In this document: positions 32,932 to 46,334 of the stretch, one piece after another | Position numbering within the stretch: the first letter of the stretch is position 1 | Layout of the letters: every line of letters starts with the position of its first letter | Source of the DNA: Zanthoxylum bungeanum | Taxonomy: Eukaryota; Streptophyta; Magnoliopsida; Sapindales; Rutaceae | Direction: 5' to 3' | Length of the DNA stretch: 64,000 nucleotides | NCBI GenBank assembly: GCA_019454045.1 | Contig: SKCR01015036.1 | Span: 1 to 64,000, forward strand | The notes under the pieces: model-generated | Database searches by the model: none | Told to the model about the DNA's origin: nothing | What the model saw: only the letters and a program-made list of their open reading frames with translations | Translations under genes and position numbers: made by a program

Positions 32932-35424
32932 TGTTGGATAATTATTACTCATAGCATCACTATTTGTACAGAACATGGTGTTGTTGTACAAATTAACTAT
33001 GTGACAAAGGAAATTACTCTTTTATCATTTGTAATTGGATTACTCGGATATATAAATGATAAAAGTCCTTATGATTAGTTCTGAATTAATAAGATATGAG
33101 ACAGTATTAATCCACAAATGTTTAATCATTATATATCCCTAGTCGTAGTATTATCGAGACTGGACATCGATAATGCGGAATAGGCTAGTATTACACTTGT
33201 GCGTGTTATGGAAGCGTAACGGCATAGTTCTCATATATTTGGGTATTGGATACTCATGCAAGTGTAATAGGAGGTTCTGTTTACCCATGGTACGGAAACA
33301 GCTTCGCTCTGGATAGACCCCTCGAGATCCCATTGGTAGTATGACTATGTGTCTATGGGAATCCGAATCAGGGTAGGTGTATTTGGTTTTAAACTGAGAC
33401 TTGCATCGCTAATACTTGCGACAATCAATATACTTTGGTTTTGGTCGTCCAGGGCTTTAACAGGTTCTGTGTACGCCTCTTTTAGGTATACTGAGAATCG
33501 TAGTGTATTGGGTGTGATTTCAAGATGGAAGTATCACTTCAGTCATATGGAGATGATGATCACGCAGGGATACAGAACTGGTACTCTAAGTGTTATAGCC
33601 ATCGGGGAAGTATGACTAGGTCATGACTTTCCGATCATAAAGAGACTAGTTGTTAGTGATCTGATATATGCTTCGTACGGGGCAGACACAACTCCAACCC
33701 CAGGCCTAGCATGTGACATCTGATGCTGGATCGTAATACACGATACTACGTATACTACACCTGACAAAGATTATATATTCATTAAATATATTTCTTTTAC
33801 TTTTCCAAAAAGGCAAAGTCAAAGTGTGTTGTATAAGTTTCCTTTAATACTCACAACCACTTCCATCAACTAGATTGACTAGTGATGTAAGTTGGTGGGT
33901 CCCACAGTTAAATTCAAAATTCAAGTTGGGTGAGACTACACACTTCGGGCTCGGGTTCGTTTATTCCGAATAAACAAATTTTCCGTTGCAACGTAATTAA
34001 ATCTAATTTAATTAAATAATAATGTCTCACAAAATTATTATGGAACTCGCTTACGAATTAATTCTAAATAATTCGTTAGCTTGAATTAAAATCCAATTTT
34101 AATTCCGCGTTGAAATCTGATTTCATTAATATATTAGATATATTATTTTAGCCCAATTAAATAAATTAAATAGTAAAATCTAATTTAACTATTAAATTTA
34201 TTTTACCGATTAATTCCAAACTAATCGCGTTCTCTCCTCTCGACGAATTTAATCCCAGATAAATTCTCGACGCAATTAATCCCAGATTATTTCTTTCTCT
34301 GATAATTAATCCCAGATTAATTTTTGTCGTAATTAATCCCAGATTAATTTTCTCTCTCTTAATTAATCCCAGATTAATATTGTTCGAGTCAAATATTATC
34401 GGTGAATCTTTGGGATGCGACCGAAGAGATCTCTGGATATGTTGGCAGTAAATACGGGCATCGGAGTATCCGAAAACGTGCGTACCCGGTACCACGTACT
34501 TACCGATTTACAAGACATTGTTGGCTTCTAGCAAAGCACCGTGCCTACCCAATTCTCCAGAAAAATTCTTCAAATGAATATATAATCTTTGTCAGGCGTA
34601 GTATACGTAGTATCGTGTATTAGGATCCAGTATCGGATGTCACATGCTAGGCCGGGGGCTGGAGTTGTGTCTGCCACATACGAAGCATATATCGGATCAC
34701 TAACAACTAGTCTATTTATGATTGGAAAGTCATGACCTAGTCATACTTCCCCGATGGCTATAGCACTTAGAGTACCAGTTATGTATCTCTGCGTGATCAT
34801 CATCTCCATATGACTGAAGTGATACTTCCATCTTGACATCACACCCAATAAACTAAGATTCTCAGTATACCCAGAAGAGGCGTACACAGAACCTGTTAAA
34901 GCCCTGGACGACCAAAACCAAAGTATATTGATTGTCGCAAGTATTAGCAATGCAAGTCTCAAATTAAGACCAAATACACCTACCCTGATTCGGATTCCCA
35001 CAGACACATAGTCATACTACCAATGGGATTCCGAGGGGTCTATCCAGAGCGAAGCTATTTCCGTACCATCGGTAAACAGAACCTCCTATTACACTTGCAT
35101 GAGTACCCAATACCCAAATATATGAGAACTATGTCGTTACGCTTCCATAACACGCACAAGTGTAATACTAGCCTATTTTGCATTATCGATGTCCAGTTTC
35201 GATAATATTACGACTATGGATATATAATGATTAAACCTTTGTGGATTAATATTGTCTCATATCTTATTAATCTGGAACTAATCATAAGGACTTTTATCAT
35301 TTATATATCCGAGTAATCCAATTTCAAATGATAAAAGAGCAATTTCCTTTGTCAGATAGTTAATTTGTACAGCAACACCATGTTCTGTACAAATAGTGAT
35401 GTTATGGGTCATAATTATCCAACA
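32932..35424. repeat. Inverted LTR palindrome at E0's left end
   Basis: 32932-33785 is the first 850 bp of the copia LTR on the plus strand. 33786-35424 is about 1.64 kb of the same LTR on the minus strand, starting TGTTGGATAATTATGAC at 35424 next to a polypurine tract (atctcccactt on the plus strand). The arms align over about 800 bp, for example the plus-strand 'tagtattacacttgtgcgtg' block and its complement near 35150. Confidence 0.88.
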
Positions 35425-37638
35425 ATCTCCCACTTGGCCTATAGTCAATCACTCAAGAATCTAGCACTTGAACTATGTACGGGTTACTCAAACTTCTGCT
35501 GAGAAACAGCTTTCGTCAGCGGATTTACAAGATTATCATCTGATGCGATTTATCCGATCATCACATCGCCACGATGTATGATCTTGCGAATAAGATGAAT
35601 TAGTTGAAGTACATACTTGGATCATTGATGAGACCGTGATTTTTTAGCCTGTGTTGTAGCCCAGCCCAGCTGCTAACAAAATTACTCCTAATCTGATTAG
35701 GATTATTTAGATCCAAAATGCTTATATTGCTGCATCAGCTGCTGCAATGTTCTGCTCTTGTTGTTTATTCGGCAACAGTATCTTGCTTGGAAGATTTCTA
35801 GCTCACTGTTTTGTTATTCAAACTATATATGTACCCTTATTACGACTTACAGTCGTTTTCATCGGTTTGGAAACTTGCAGCGATAAACCCAGTCACCTCA
35901 AGTTCTCCATCTCCATAACTTAAAGAAGCATCCTCAATTTATCTAAGATACTTAAGGATGTTCTTAACATCAATCTAGTGACCATCACCTGGATTGCCCT
36001 TATAGTGTCTACATATGCTCAAAGCATATGAGACATCAGGTCACATACATTTCAAAACGTACGAACACTGAGAGAGTGTCAGCATCTTTCTAGATCTATC
36101 CCAGTAGATCTTTATTCCTAGAATAAAGCATGCTTCTCCCAGGTTTTCCATGGAGAATTTTAATGAAAACCAAGCTTTCACCGATTTTATTATGGGAATG
36201 TTATTGCTAAGTAGCAATACATCATCAAGTTATAGGACAATCATTTTCAGTGCGCTCCCACTAACCTTCTTATATACACAAGAATCATCTTCGTTTTGAA
36301 TTAAATCATATACCATTATGATTACATCAAAACGCTGGTTCCAAGAACACAATGCTTACTTCAATCAATAAACGGATCGATTTAACTTGCAAACCTTGTT
36401 TGCATGTTTTGGCACGACAAAACCATCAGGATGTTGCATACAAACATCCTCCAAAAGGTTTCCGTTAAGGAAAGCGATTTTGGCGTTCAGCTGTCATATT
36501 TCATAAACGAAATATGCAGTATTAGCATGCATTATCCGAATAGATTTAATTATGGCAACAGGTGAAAAAGTTTCATCGTAATCGACATTATGTCTTTGAT
36601 GATACCCTTTCTGTACAAGCCTAACTGTGTACATTTGTATGTTGCCATCCATGTATGTCTTCCTTGAAGACTTATATAGTATCAATAGGCACAATGCCTT
36701 CCGGTACATCAACAAGTGTCCAAACTTAGTTGGTAAACAAGGAATCCATTTCGGACTTCATGGCACTTTGCCATAAAATGAGTCGATACCTTGTATCACT
36801 TCCTCATACATAGCCGGTTCGTCTTCCTCAATAAGATTGACATCTTCATGAGGTGAGATCAGAAACCCATACCTCCCAGGTTACTTTCTGACACTCTCCG
36901 ACCTACGCGGTTCTTGTGTATTCGAAGATTGTGGTACAGTTTCATCCATGATGAACTATTTGTGTTCCGTAAAGGAGTCAGTGTCTGGAACAATATTACT
37001 CCGATTTTCATCGAGTCTTACTTTCTTCCCACTTACCACTGCACATCGGAGTTCCTCTTAGGAAAATTACATGGAGAGCAACAATTACATTGTTCTCTTG
37101 TGAGTTGTATAAGTACTATACTTTGGTTTCCCTATGACAACCTATAAATAGGCACTTATCCGATTTGGGTTCTAGTTTGGTATCATCCAAACGTATGCCC
37201 AGCATTCCCAAATCTTCAGGAATGAGAAACCTGGTTTCTTTCATGTTCATATCTAATATAGAGTTTATCCAACAGACTTTTGACGGAACCTTATTCAAAA
37301 TAAGTATTGCACTGTTTAATGCGTATCCCTAGAAGGAAATTGGTAGCTCAGAGTGACTCATATGTTTAAGTATTGTCCATCACGGTCTGACCGTAATGTT
37401 CTAATACTTTCCCGGTCTGTTTTTATACTTCGTGTCAAAATTTTTGAATTTATCAAAAGTTTCTGACTTGTGTTTCATAAGATACACATAACCGTAACGC
37501 GATGCCACATCCATAAAGGTTACGAAGTATTCACATCCACCTCTAGCCTAGCTAGACATAGGCCCACATACGTCACTATGAACGAGGGCTAACAGATCGG
37601 TGGCACTTGCACTTTTACCAAGTAAAAGGTGTTTTAGG
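35425..37638 (-). pseudogene. E0 copia pol remnants
   Basis: The minus-strand piece 36715-36494 contains 'VQKGYHQRHNVDYDETFSPVA', the start of copia RT. The piece 37298-37116 has 'KSDKCLFIGCHRETKV', the stretch between integrase and RT. The catalytic boxes are gone. The same scraps in the same order lie at 46335-48660 in E1. Confidence 0.75.
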
Positions 37639-37717
37639 TGTTGGGGTTGGTGCTCAGAGAGCCAATTCCCGGTTGTATTTCTGTTAAATACTTCTGTAAA
37701 ACATTATTATTATATCA
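37639..37717 (+). repeat. F 5' LTR stub
   Basis: TGTTGGGGTTGGTGCTCAGA through 'aaaacattattatta' matches the first 80 bp of the 3' LTR at 40553. The rest of the LTR is missing. Confidence 0.85.
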
Positions 37718-37768
37718 CTTTTTGTATTAGATACAGAAGGCTATTGTATTAATATTAAGAATAGTTCT

Positions 37769-38437
37769 TTGTATTTATATAATAAAAATAATATTCAGAT
37801 CCTTAGTTGTCCAAACCAGCATGGTCATTATACATTACAAACTTCAAAAGATATATTAAATACTGGAGTTAATAAACGTAGTTTACCTGTAATTAATAAT
37901 ACTGAACTTTGGCATATGAGACTTAGTCACATTGGCGTTAAACGCCTTACCCAATTGGTTAGGAATGGTTTGATATCAGATCTTACCATTGAGTCCTATC
38001 CAACTTGTGAATCCTGTATTCAGGGTAAGATGACCAAAGCCCCATTTTCTGGTGTTGGACACCGCGCCACAAACTTACTGGAACTCGTACATTCTGATGT
38101 ATGTGGTCCACTAAGTCAAACTGCTCACAGTGGTTATTCGTATTTCGTTACCTTTACCGATGATTTATCACGGTATGGTTATGTGTATTTGATGCGACAT
38201 AAATCGGAAACCTTTGAAAAGTTCAAAGAGTTCCGAAATGAAGTAGAAAAACAAACTGGTAAATATATTAAATGCCTTCGATCAGATCGAGGCGGCGAAT
38301 ATATGAGTGGTGAGTTCATGGATTATATGAAGGAGAATGGGATTCTCGCTCAATATACTCCTCCAGGTACACCACAGCACAATGGTGTATCTGAAGGAGA
38401 AATCGGACTTTATTGGATATGGTCCGATCGATGTTGA
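37769..38437 (+). pseudogene. F integrase
   Basis: The GAG_pre-integrase/HHCC zinc finger is visible (LWHMRLSHIG … CESCIQGK). The catalytic core follows with LVHSDVCGPL (Asp), CLRSDRGGEY (Asp) and TPPGTPQHNGVSE (Glu). The frame shifts right after the Glu (GVSEGEIGLYW) and continues in the next ORF at 38413. Active-site residues are intact, but the protein is truncated. Confidence 0.92.
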
Positions 38438-38952
38438 GTTTCACAGATTTGCCCTATTACTTATGGGGCTATTGTCTCTTAACAGCCTCACATCTTTTGA
38501 ATAAGATTCCTTCAAAGGCTGTTCCTATGACACCGTATCAGATATGGTTCGGTAGGAGACCGAATCTTAATTATATTAAGGTTTGGGGTTGTCCTGCCTA
38601 TGTCAGGGTAACTCAGCAAAGTAAGCTTTCGCCTCGAGGGCAAAAGTTTAGGTTTGTTGGATATCCATCGAACACGAGGGGATATCTGTTCTATGATACC
38701 GAGCATCGAAATGTGTTCGTAGCTCGCTTCGCAAAATTTCTAGAAGTAGAATTTTTGTCAGAAGGAGGTGATCATAGACAGGTTGAGCTTGATGAAGTCC
38801 AACCTGAAAACAACGAACCAACGGAGGAACCTGAAGTTCAAGTAGATGAAGGACCTTCAACACACACACTCCGTAGGTCGAAAATGGTATCTAGACCTCC
38901 TGATTGCTTGTATTTGATACAAGAAAAGAGTCTGGATGTTCTCTCTAGTTGA
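38413..38952 (+). pseudogene. F integrase C-terminal domain and linker
   Basis: LLNKIPSKAVPMTPYQIWFGRRPNL, KVWGCPAYV and 'GYPSNTRGYLFYD' are standard copia integrase C-terminal sequences. They are followed by an acidic linker (QPENNEPTEEPEVQVDEGPST). A frame change near 38940 leads into RT. Confidence 0.9.
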
Positions 38953-39883
38953 AGAGACAAATCCTTTCACCTATAGAGAATCGATGTTGGACATCGACTC
39001 CGTGAAATGGCAAAGTGCCATGAAATCCGAGATAGACTCAATGCATGAAAATCAAGTTTGGGACTTGATTCCGCTTCCCGAAGGAATTGTTCCTATCAGT
39101 TGTAAATGGGTTTACAAAAGGAAGCGCGGGCCTGACGGTAAGGTTGAAACTTACAAGGCCCGACTGGTAGCAAAAGGTTACACGCAGCGACCTGGCGTCG
39201 ACTACGGTGAAACTTTTTCGCCGGTAGCAATGCTTAAGTCTATCCGGATTTTTCTTTCTATAGCTGCGTATCATGACTACGAGATTTGGCAAATGGATGT
39301 CAAAACGGCTTTTCTAAATGTATTTCTTGATGAAGAAATCTATATGGAACAGCCGGAAGGTTTCACATCCAGCGAAACCTCGGGTATGGTATGTAAGCTT
39401 AAGAAGTCCATTTATGGACTTAAACAAGCTTCACGAAGTTGGAATCTTCGATTCGATGAGATTATTAGATCGTCTGGTTTTCTCAAGAATTCGGAAGAAT
39501 CCTGTGTGTATCAGAAGGCCAGTGGGAGCATGGTCGTATTTTTAGTCCTATATGTTGATGACATCCTAATCATTGGGAATGATTTAGGTATGTTGCAAAG
39601 CGTGAAAGCGTACCTCTGTAAGAATTTCTCCATGAAGGACCTGGGAGAAGCTTCCTATGTTTTAGGGATAAAACTCTATAGAGATAGACAAAGGAGGCTG
39701 ATTGGGTTATCCCAATCAACGTACGTAGATAAGATCTTGGAACGGTATAGCTTTGGTAACTGTAAGACAGCAAACATACCGTTCAGACATGGGATTCATC
39801 TTTCTAAGAAGATGTGTCCACAAACAGAAGATGAGAAGGTTAGAATGTCTAACCAACCTTATGCTTCGTGTTGGGTAGCATAA
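38936..39883 (+). pseudogene. F reverse transcriptase
   Basis: The RVT_2 domain has W-rich start (CKWVYKRKRGPDGKVETYKARLVAKG is the fingers region), QMDVKTAFLN (first Asp) and LYVDDILIIGN (catalytic YVDD). It is open for 315 codons, then frameshifted at 'MSNQPYAS'. The catalytic motif is intact, so this is the youngest-looking coding region among the copia copies here. Confidence 0.93.
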
Positions 39884-40536
39884 TGTATGCCATGTTATGT
39901 ACGAGGCCTGATATCAGTTTCGCTGTTAGCGTAACTAGTCGATATCAGTCCAATCCAGGTAATGACCATTGGATGGCCATTAAACATATCCTAAAGTATC
40001 TTAAAGGTACTAAGGATAAGTTGATTATATATGGAGGAAACGAACTGCAGGTTAATGGGTATACAGACTCTGATTTCCAATCGGATCCCGATGATAGAAA
40101 GTCTACATCTGGATTTGTCTTTACCCTTAACGGAGGTGCAGTTTGTTGGAAGAGTTCCAAACAGGGATCGACAGCTGATTCCACCACTGAGGCGGAATAT
40201 ATTGCAGCTTCTGAAGCTGCAAAAGAGGCTGTGTGGATAAAGAATTTTATCACAGAATTGGGAGTTGTCCCAAGTATCGAGAATGCGATTCCGTTATACT
40301 GTGATAATACTGGAGCCATTGCGCAAGCAAAGGAACCGAGGGCGCATCAGAAGTCGAAGCATGTTGAACGCAAGTACCACATCATTCGAGAGATCATGTC
40401 GCGAGGGGATATTGTCGTGTGCAAGGTACCGAGTGAAGATAATGTAGCAAACCCGCTGACGAAGGCCATACCTCCGAAGTTGTTTGATAAACACGTGGAG
40501 TCGATGGGTATTAGATACAATCGATATTGGCACTAG
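39868..40536 (+). pseudogene. F RNase H domain
   Basis: GSIMYAMLCTRPDISFAV, then YTDSDFQSDPDDRKSTSGF, STTEAEYIAASEAAKEAVW and LYCDNTGAIAQAK carry the RNase H acidic residues. It ends at the natural pol stop just before the polypurine tract. Confidence 0.92.
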
Positions 40537-40552
40537 AGCAAGTGGGAGATTT

Positions 40553-42961
40553 TGTTGGGGTTGGTGCTCAGAGCGCCAATTCCCGGTTGTTTATTTCTGT
40601 TAAATACTTCTGTAAAACATTATTATTATGAATAATATATGCAGTTTCTATAATATAATCTATTCTTTTATGTGGTAAAGACGTAATGACCCTAGAATGA
40701 TTAGTCATGATACAGTTGCAAAAGCGTCGCAACGGACATTGAGATGTATCATGACGTTGTCATTCTCAGATTGTTCCTGGTCAAGGTTTACACTACTTGG
40801 TCAGTATAGTAAACCCGTTGAGACCGGTACATGTCGTATACTGGAATATTTGATTCCAATGGTTTCTCAATGAACCATAAGTCTTGGAGACTAGTATAGA
40901 CGTGTAGGTGTTTATAGCGGATAAACACTGAACGACTCACCGAAGATTCTTAATGGATGGTACACCAGCGTCAATAAGAATCTTCTTGGGTTGAGTAGCA
41001 CTTGTGATTCTTAGACTTGAGATGCCATTATGGACGCATGAGACATCTTCTACACTTAGACGACAGTCACGTCACCGATCTATTAAGATCAGACCTCCGC
41101 CTGTTCGTTGGGTGTAGATAGATCCTCAGGGTGTCCTATGTGTATCAAGATAGGATCCGTCAGTTCTGTGTACCAGAGCATAGGTAGTCCATATGATTAG
41201 CAATCAGATAAAACCATGGGCCCGTGGTAAAGTTTAGAAGCTAGTTCTAAACATTCTTTTGAGATTGCTAATAGAATATTCGACTGGATAGTCCCGATAG
41301 AGATTTGACGTTTACATCTATATCTCTGGGATTTATCCGGATACCTGTGACGGAGGAATTATACATTTGCCATGACCTCGACCTGCATGGTTCAGCGAGA
41401 TTATCCGTGATCGTCATAATCTACGGGTGGATAGATTATGGACACGAAATTTGATTTCGTGACGGATATACCTGAATCTAGAGAGTCTCAATAATGAAAC
41501 ATACTCGTAGAGCACTAGAGCAACATTAATAAATAATATTGATTATTTATAAAGTCGTTTAATAGTTAAACGCAAGATACATGCTAAAGAGACTAGATAG
41601 TGATTTGCCTAATTATTGTGTATTTACATTTAATACTTGATTAATTTAAATACACATTAATTAATAGTCAAAATGAGTTATTTGACTTTTATCTTAAATG
41701 AATATATGTTTTTAATATTTAATGTAAATATTATACATATATTTAATATATTTGTATTTGATTAATTAATTAATTATTTAATTGTTAATGATTAAATTAA
41801 TTAAAATTATAAATATCTATGTTAGGATATTTAAAGTAAATGACATTAGTTGCATTGTTGACCAAAATAAATATCTAATAAAGTTGTTTATAAGATATTT
41901 GTCCAAGTTGACCAAATGAATTTGAAATGAAATTGAAATTAATTTCCTTGTTTTTGCCTTAGTCATTTTCGGCCAAGGGCCAAATGAAACAAGTATAAAT
42001 TGATTTTCATTTCATGATACACTTAACCTAATACACTTTATCAAAACAAACCCATTGAAGAAACCTAAAGGAAGCTTGAGAAAGAAAGAAAGATCAAAGG
42101 AAAGCTTGATTTTAGTAAGTTTTTCCCAACTTACTATTAGTAAGGAAATTGTTCCTTAGGATCTAGGCTTCAATATATGATATCCTTAGGTTATTTCCTT
42201 CTTTGTTCTTTGTGGTTTTTGTTGATGGAAGTTTTGGTGAAGGTGTAAAGCATGTATGATGATGGAAGTTGTAACTATGTAGTTGTAAACATTCTTTTAA
42301 GGTTTTGGAAACCATGTTGCTAATCTAGAGTTATTGACCCACTCTTAAATGACCTAGATTTGATCTTGAGTTGTTTCATTGTGTTGAGACTTGGATTGGA
42401 TGGAAGAATGATGATTAAAGTAATTGATTTAATGTATTTGGTCTAATTTGTCCAATTTGAGGAAATTGAAAAATTAGGGTTCTTAACTAATTCCAAATTT
42501 GGGGGTTTTCATACATGTTGTGTATTTATGTGTGTATATGATGCATATAAAGTTTCATGTTGATTGGATATCATTTGGATGTGTCTTGAAGCATGAAAGT
42601 GCAAAATGCACAAATTTGAACCTTGGAGAGGCTCACGGCTTTTGTGTGAGAATTTGGGGATTTTGGTGCTTTGGTGTTTTGATGTTTTGAACATCATAAG
42701 TTCATCTTAGAAATGATTTAGAATCATTCAAAATTGATTGGATCAATTTCGGACTAAAATGGATAAAAATACAAAGCAAGGGTATTTCGGTAAATTCACC
42801 TAAAAATGTTTTATTGAATTTATTTTCATAATTTGATTATTGGAATATTAAATAAATATGTTTATTTAATTTATCCGAGAAAAAGTTTTGAAATCTGAAA
42901 ATCGGATTTTCACCGCTTCCGCTGCGTTACCACCGGATTCACCCCCTAAATAACCCCTTCA
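40553..42961 (+). repeat. F 3' LTR
   Basis: Runs from TGTTGGGGTT to ccccttca, 2.4 kb. It is preceded by the polypurine tract aagtgggagattt. There are no genes inside; ORFs near 42500-42700 lack recognisable features. Confidence 0.85.
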
Positions 42962-44455
42962 TTAGGCACTTTGCCTAATAAACTATATTCGTATACATCA
43001 TTTGAATTAGAATCAAATTTGTCCAGTATCCACTCTTCGAAAGTGTAGATACGAGTCTTGTTAATGTGTCCCAAACAATAATGCCACAAATAAGTCTCAT
43101 TTGATTCACTCAATTTGAGCTATTTGTTTTTCATGTTATATGTTTGAGATTTATTTATATTCAAAATATAAAGACCATTATTTACATCTAATGTAGATAT
43201 CTCGATATCACCTTTATAAACAATAACACCCGGTGTTTCGGAATATAAAGGTATACCCGCAACGAGTTAAACTAGATATAGAGATAATGTTCCTAGTTAA
43301 ACTAGATACATTATAATAGTCTCCTAATTTAAGTACATGCCCAAAGGGCAGTTCCAAAACTTAGGTTTCTACAGCCAAAACAACGACTCTCGTCCTGTTT
43401 CCGACTTGTAGGTCGATCTCATCTGAAGCCAGTCTCCTGCTTATCAGCAGATCCCGCACATCAGTACATATATTCATGTACCACATCTAGTATCAAAAAA
43501 TTCAATTTTAATACCAGTAGTGAACATTTTTTATACAAACATTCTTGAAGCCGGAACCTTATCCCGCTTTCACTTCTTTCATGTCTGCCTTGTCCATACG
43601 GCAGTCACGCTTCTAGTGACCCCTTTTGCCACAGTTTAGGCAGACAAATTGAGATATGTCCTTTTAAGAAGCTTTGGCTGTGCATAACGGATTGAGCACT
43701 AAAGTTATCATCACAATGAGTCTTCCTAAGCTCATGTTCTACTATTCGCTCAACTCCGGGCTCATGCTCGAGAGGTTTCTCTATCAAATAGAATAACTTC
43801 TCAGCTCCCAGGACTATCCTAAGGTTCTATTCCCAATCTGAAAATTAAAGCCGTTAAAGACAACTTTCCCCAGGATTATGTCCTTTGACGCTAATCTTTC
43901 AGTCATCTTGATTGCTATAGTCCAACTATCCAATCAACGATTTCGGGTACAATTAAATGTAATGATTATTATAGTCTAACTATATAATCAACTACAATTT
44001 TTCGGTTACATTCAAATGTATTGATTACTATAGTCTAATTATATAACCAACCATAAATGAAGTAGTTTGAATATAGTCTAACTGTTAAATTAAAACAACA
44101 ATTGAATATTAGTCCAACTAATATATTTATAAATAATTAATGACGAAAAATGAAATGAGCGCGTATTGGCAAGTATTTAAACGAAATTGTAAATTTAATA
44201 CTTGCCTCCCACTATTTTTCGGTGAGCCTCTAACCCTCTATGGAGTACTCGGGAAACCTAGTTTCCTAGTGGGCTAGGATCCCGTTAAATAACACACAAC
44301 CTTGACTTTGGCCAACAAGTTGTATGAAACTTAACTAGGTAGATCTCTAAGATCAATTGGATCCCATCCAATTCCTAAATCCAGTAGGTGAACCTCCAAG
44401 TCCGAAACATATATCCAATACATGCCAATATATCCAATATATTTCCTAACCTTTT
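42962..44455 (-). pseudogene. E0 gag/5' internal remnant
   Basis: It continues E0 after F. The minus-strand piece 43787-43605 ends 'CLPKLWQKGSLEA', a degraded CCHC zinc knuckle of copia Gag. It matches 48660-50400 of E1. The duplication ctttt (44451-44455) marks the insertion of E1. Confidence 0.65.
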
Positions 44456-46334
44456 TGTTTGGTTTCTAATAAGTCCCAAGATCTATTTCAAGCAAGAAAT
44501 CATTTGCGAATACAGCAAAGAAGCATGGCGGAATCATACTTACATTGAACGGCTTTGCGATGCGACGAACAAAAATTCTTGTGCTCCTCCTAGAAGCTCT
44601 CGGCAGTGAGCTTTTTGTCCTCCAAAATTTCGGTCATCACCTCTATGGATGCTCCAAGCTCCAGGCTTCATTTGGTGGTTCCAAGCTCATAAGTTGGTTT
44701 CCTTATCACCTTAGGATGACCCTTCATGTGCTAGCATAGGAAAAATTGCCACAAATTTTCCTTGTTCATCATCAAGCTCTCGGTTTTGTGAGAGAAAAAG
44801 AGAGAGAAGAAAATATGGCCCTTGGCCGAAAATTTGGGAGAGAGAATTGTGAAGTGTCTTGGTTTGGTTTTCTAAAAACCTAAATACCAAAAATCTAATC
44901 CAAAATTTTGTAAATGGCTTTCAAAAAGTCAAATAAAAATTTTGGAGCCAAAAAGCAATTAATGCTTTCCAACTACCACCATCAATCACAAGTGACAAGT
45001 TGTCACATCACTCAAAGTGACTAGACATCACATCAATTGATTGACTAGTGATTTGACGCTTGATGTGACTTGTGGGCCGCACTTGAATTCAAAATACGAG
45101 TGGGCCCGCAAACATTCCCGGGCTCGGGTTCGCTAATTCCGAATTAACGAATTTTCCGTTGCAACGTAATTAAATAATTATGCCTAGCAAAATTACTATT
45201 CACGTCACTAACGAATTAATTCTAAATTAACTCGTTCGCCTGAATTAAATTCTAAATTTAATTCCGAGTCGAAATCCAATTTCGTATAATATATCGAATA
45301 TATTATTTTATCGATTAATTCCAAATTAATCGTTCTCTCTCTTAATTAATATGTTGGCAGTAAATCTGGTCATCGGACTATCCGAACACGTACGTACCTA
45401 GTACTACGTTTTTACCGATTTACAAGACATGGTTGGCTTCTAGCAAAGCACCATGCCTACCCAATTCTCCAGAAATATTCTTACTGGAATATGTGATCTA
45501 TATCAGGCGTAGTATACGTAGTATTGCGTATTTCGATCCAGTATCAGATGTCATGTGCAAGGCCTGGGGCTGGAAATGTGTCTGCCTCGTACAAAGCACA
45601 TATCGGATCTCTGGTAACTAGTCTCTATAATCGGATAAACATGACCTAGTAATAATATCCCGATAGCTGCAGCATAAAAGAGAACCAGTTCTGTATCCTA
45701 CGTGATCATCATCTCCACATGACTGGAGTGATATTTTCATCTCGACATCACACCCAATACACTATGATTCTCAATATACCCAGAAGAGGCGTACACAGAA
45801 CCTATTAAAGCCCTGGATGACCAAAACCAAAGTATATTAATTGTCGCAAGTATTAGCGGTGCAAGTCTCAGGTTAAGACCAAATACACCTACCCTGATTC
45901 GGACTTCCATAGACACATAGTCATACTACCAATGGAATTCTGATGGGTCTATCCAGAGCGAAGCTGTTCCCCTACCATCGGTAAGCACAACCTCCTATTA
46001 CACTTGCATGAGTATCCTATACCCAAATATATGAGAACTATGTCCTTATGCTCCCACAACGCGCACAAGTGTAATACTAGTCTATTCCGCATTATCGATG
46101 TCCAATCTCGATAATACTACGACTAGGGATATTTAATGATTAAACCTTCGTGGATTGATACGGTCTCATATCATCTCAATCCGGAACTAATCATATGGAC
46201 CTTCTATCATTTATACATCTTGGTAATCTAATTACAAATGATAAAAGAGCAATTTCCTTTGTCACATAGTTAATTTGTACAACAACACCATGATCTATAC
46301 AAATAATGATGCTATGGGTCATAATCGTCCAACA
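44456..46334 (-). repeat. E1 3' LTR
   Basis: It is almost identical to 52207-54221 over long stretches but lacks about 140 bp around 45345 (the stretch with 'attaatcccagattaat' repeats). The minus-strand start is TGTTGGACGATTATGAC. Confidence 0.9.

Larger units (their letters stand above)
37639..42961 (+). mobile_element. Element F: Ty1/copia element with 5' deletion, inserted in E0
   Basis: The perfect duplication ttagg lies at 37634-37638 and 42962-42966. The uninterrupted target is visible in E1 at about 48650 (gttttaggcactttg). The 5' LTR is cut to about 80 bp and is followed directly by the integrase region. RT-RNase H, polypurine tract (40540-40552) and a 2.4-kb 3' LTR (40553-42961) remain. 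PBS, gag and protease are deleted. Confidence 0.92.

Noticed and set aside
32932..35424. One very large foldback MITE
   Set aside because: Each arm is a recognisable copia LTR half, the ends of the 2.5 kb lack their own duplication, and LTR copies at 44.5 and 52.2 kb explain it.
42499..42697. Two opposed ORFs of 62-63 aa in F's 3' LTR
   Set aside because: They are short, overlapping on opposite strands, inside an LTR, and without recognisable features.
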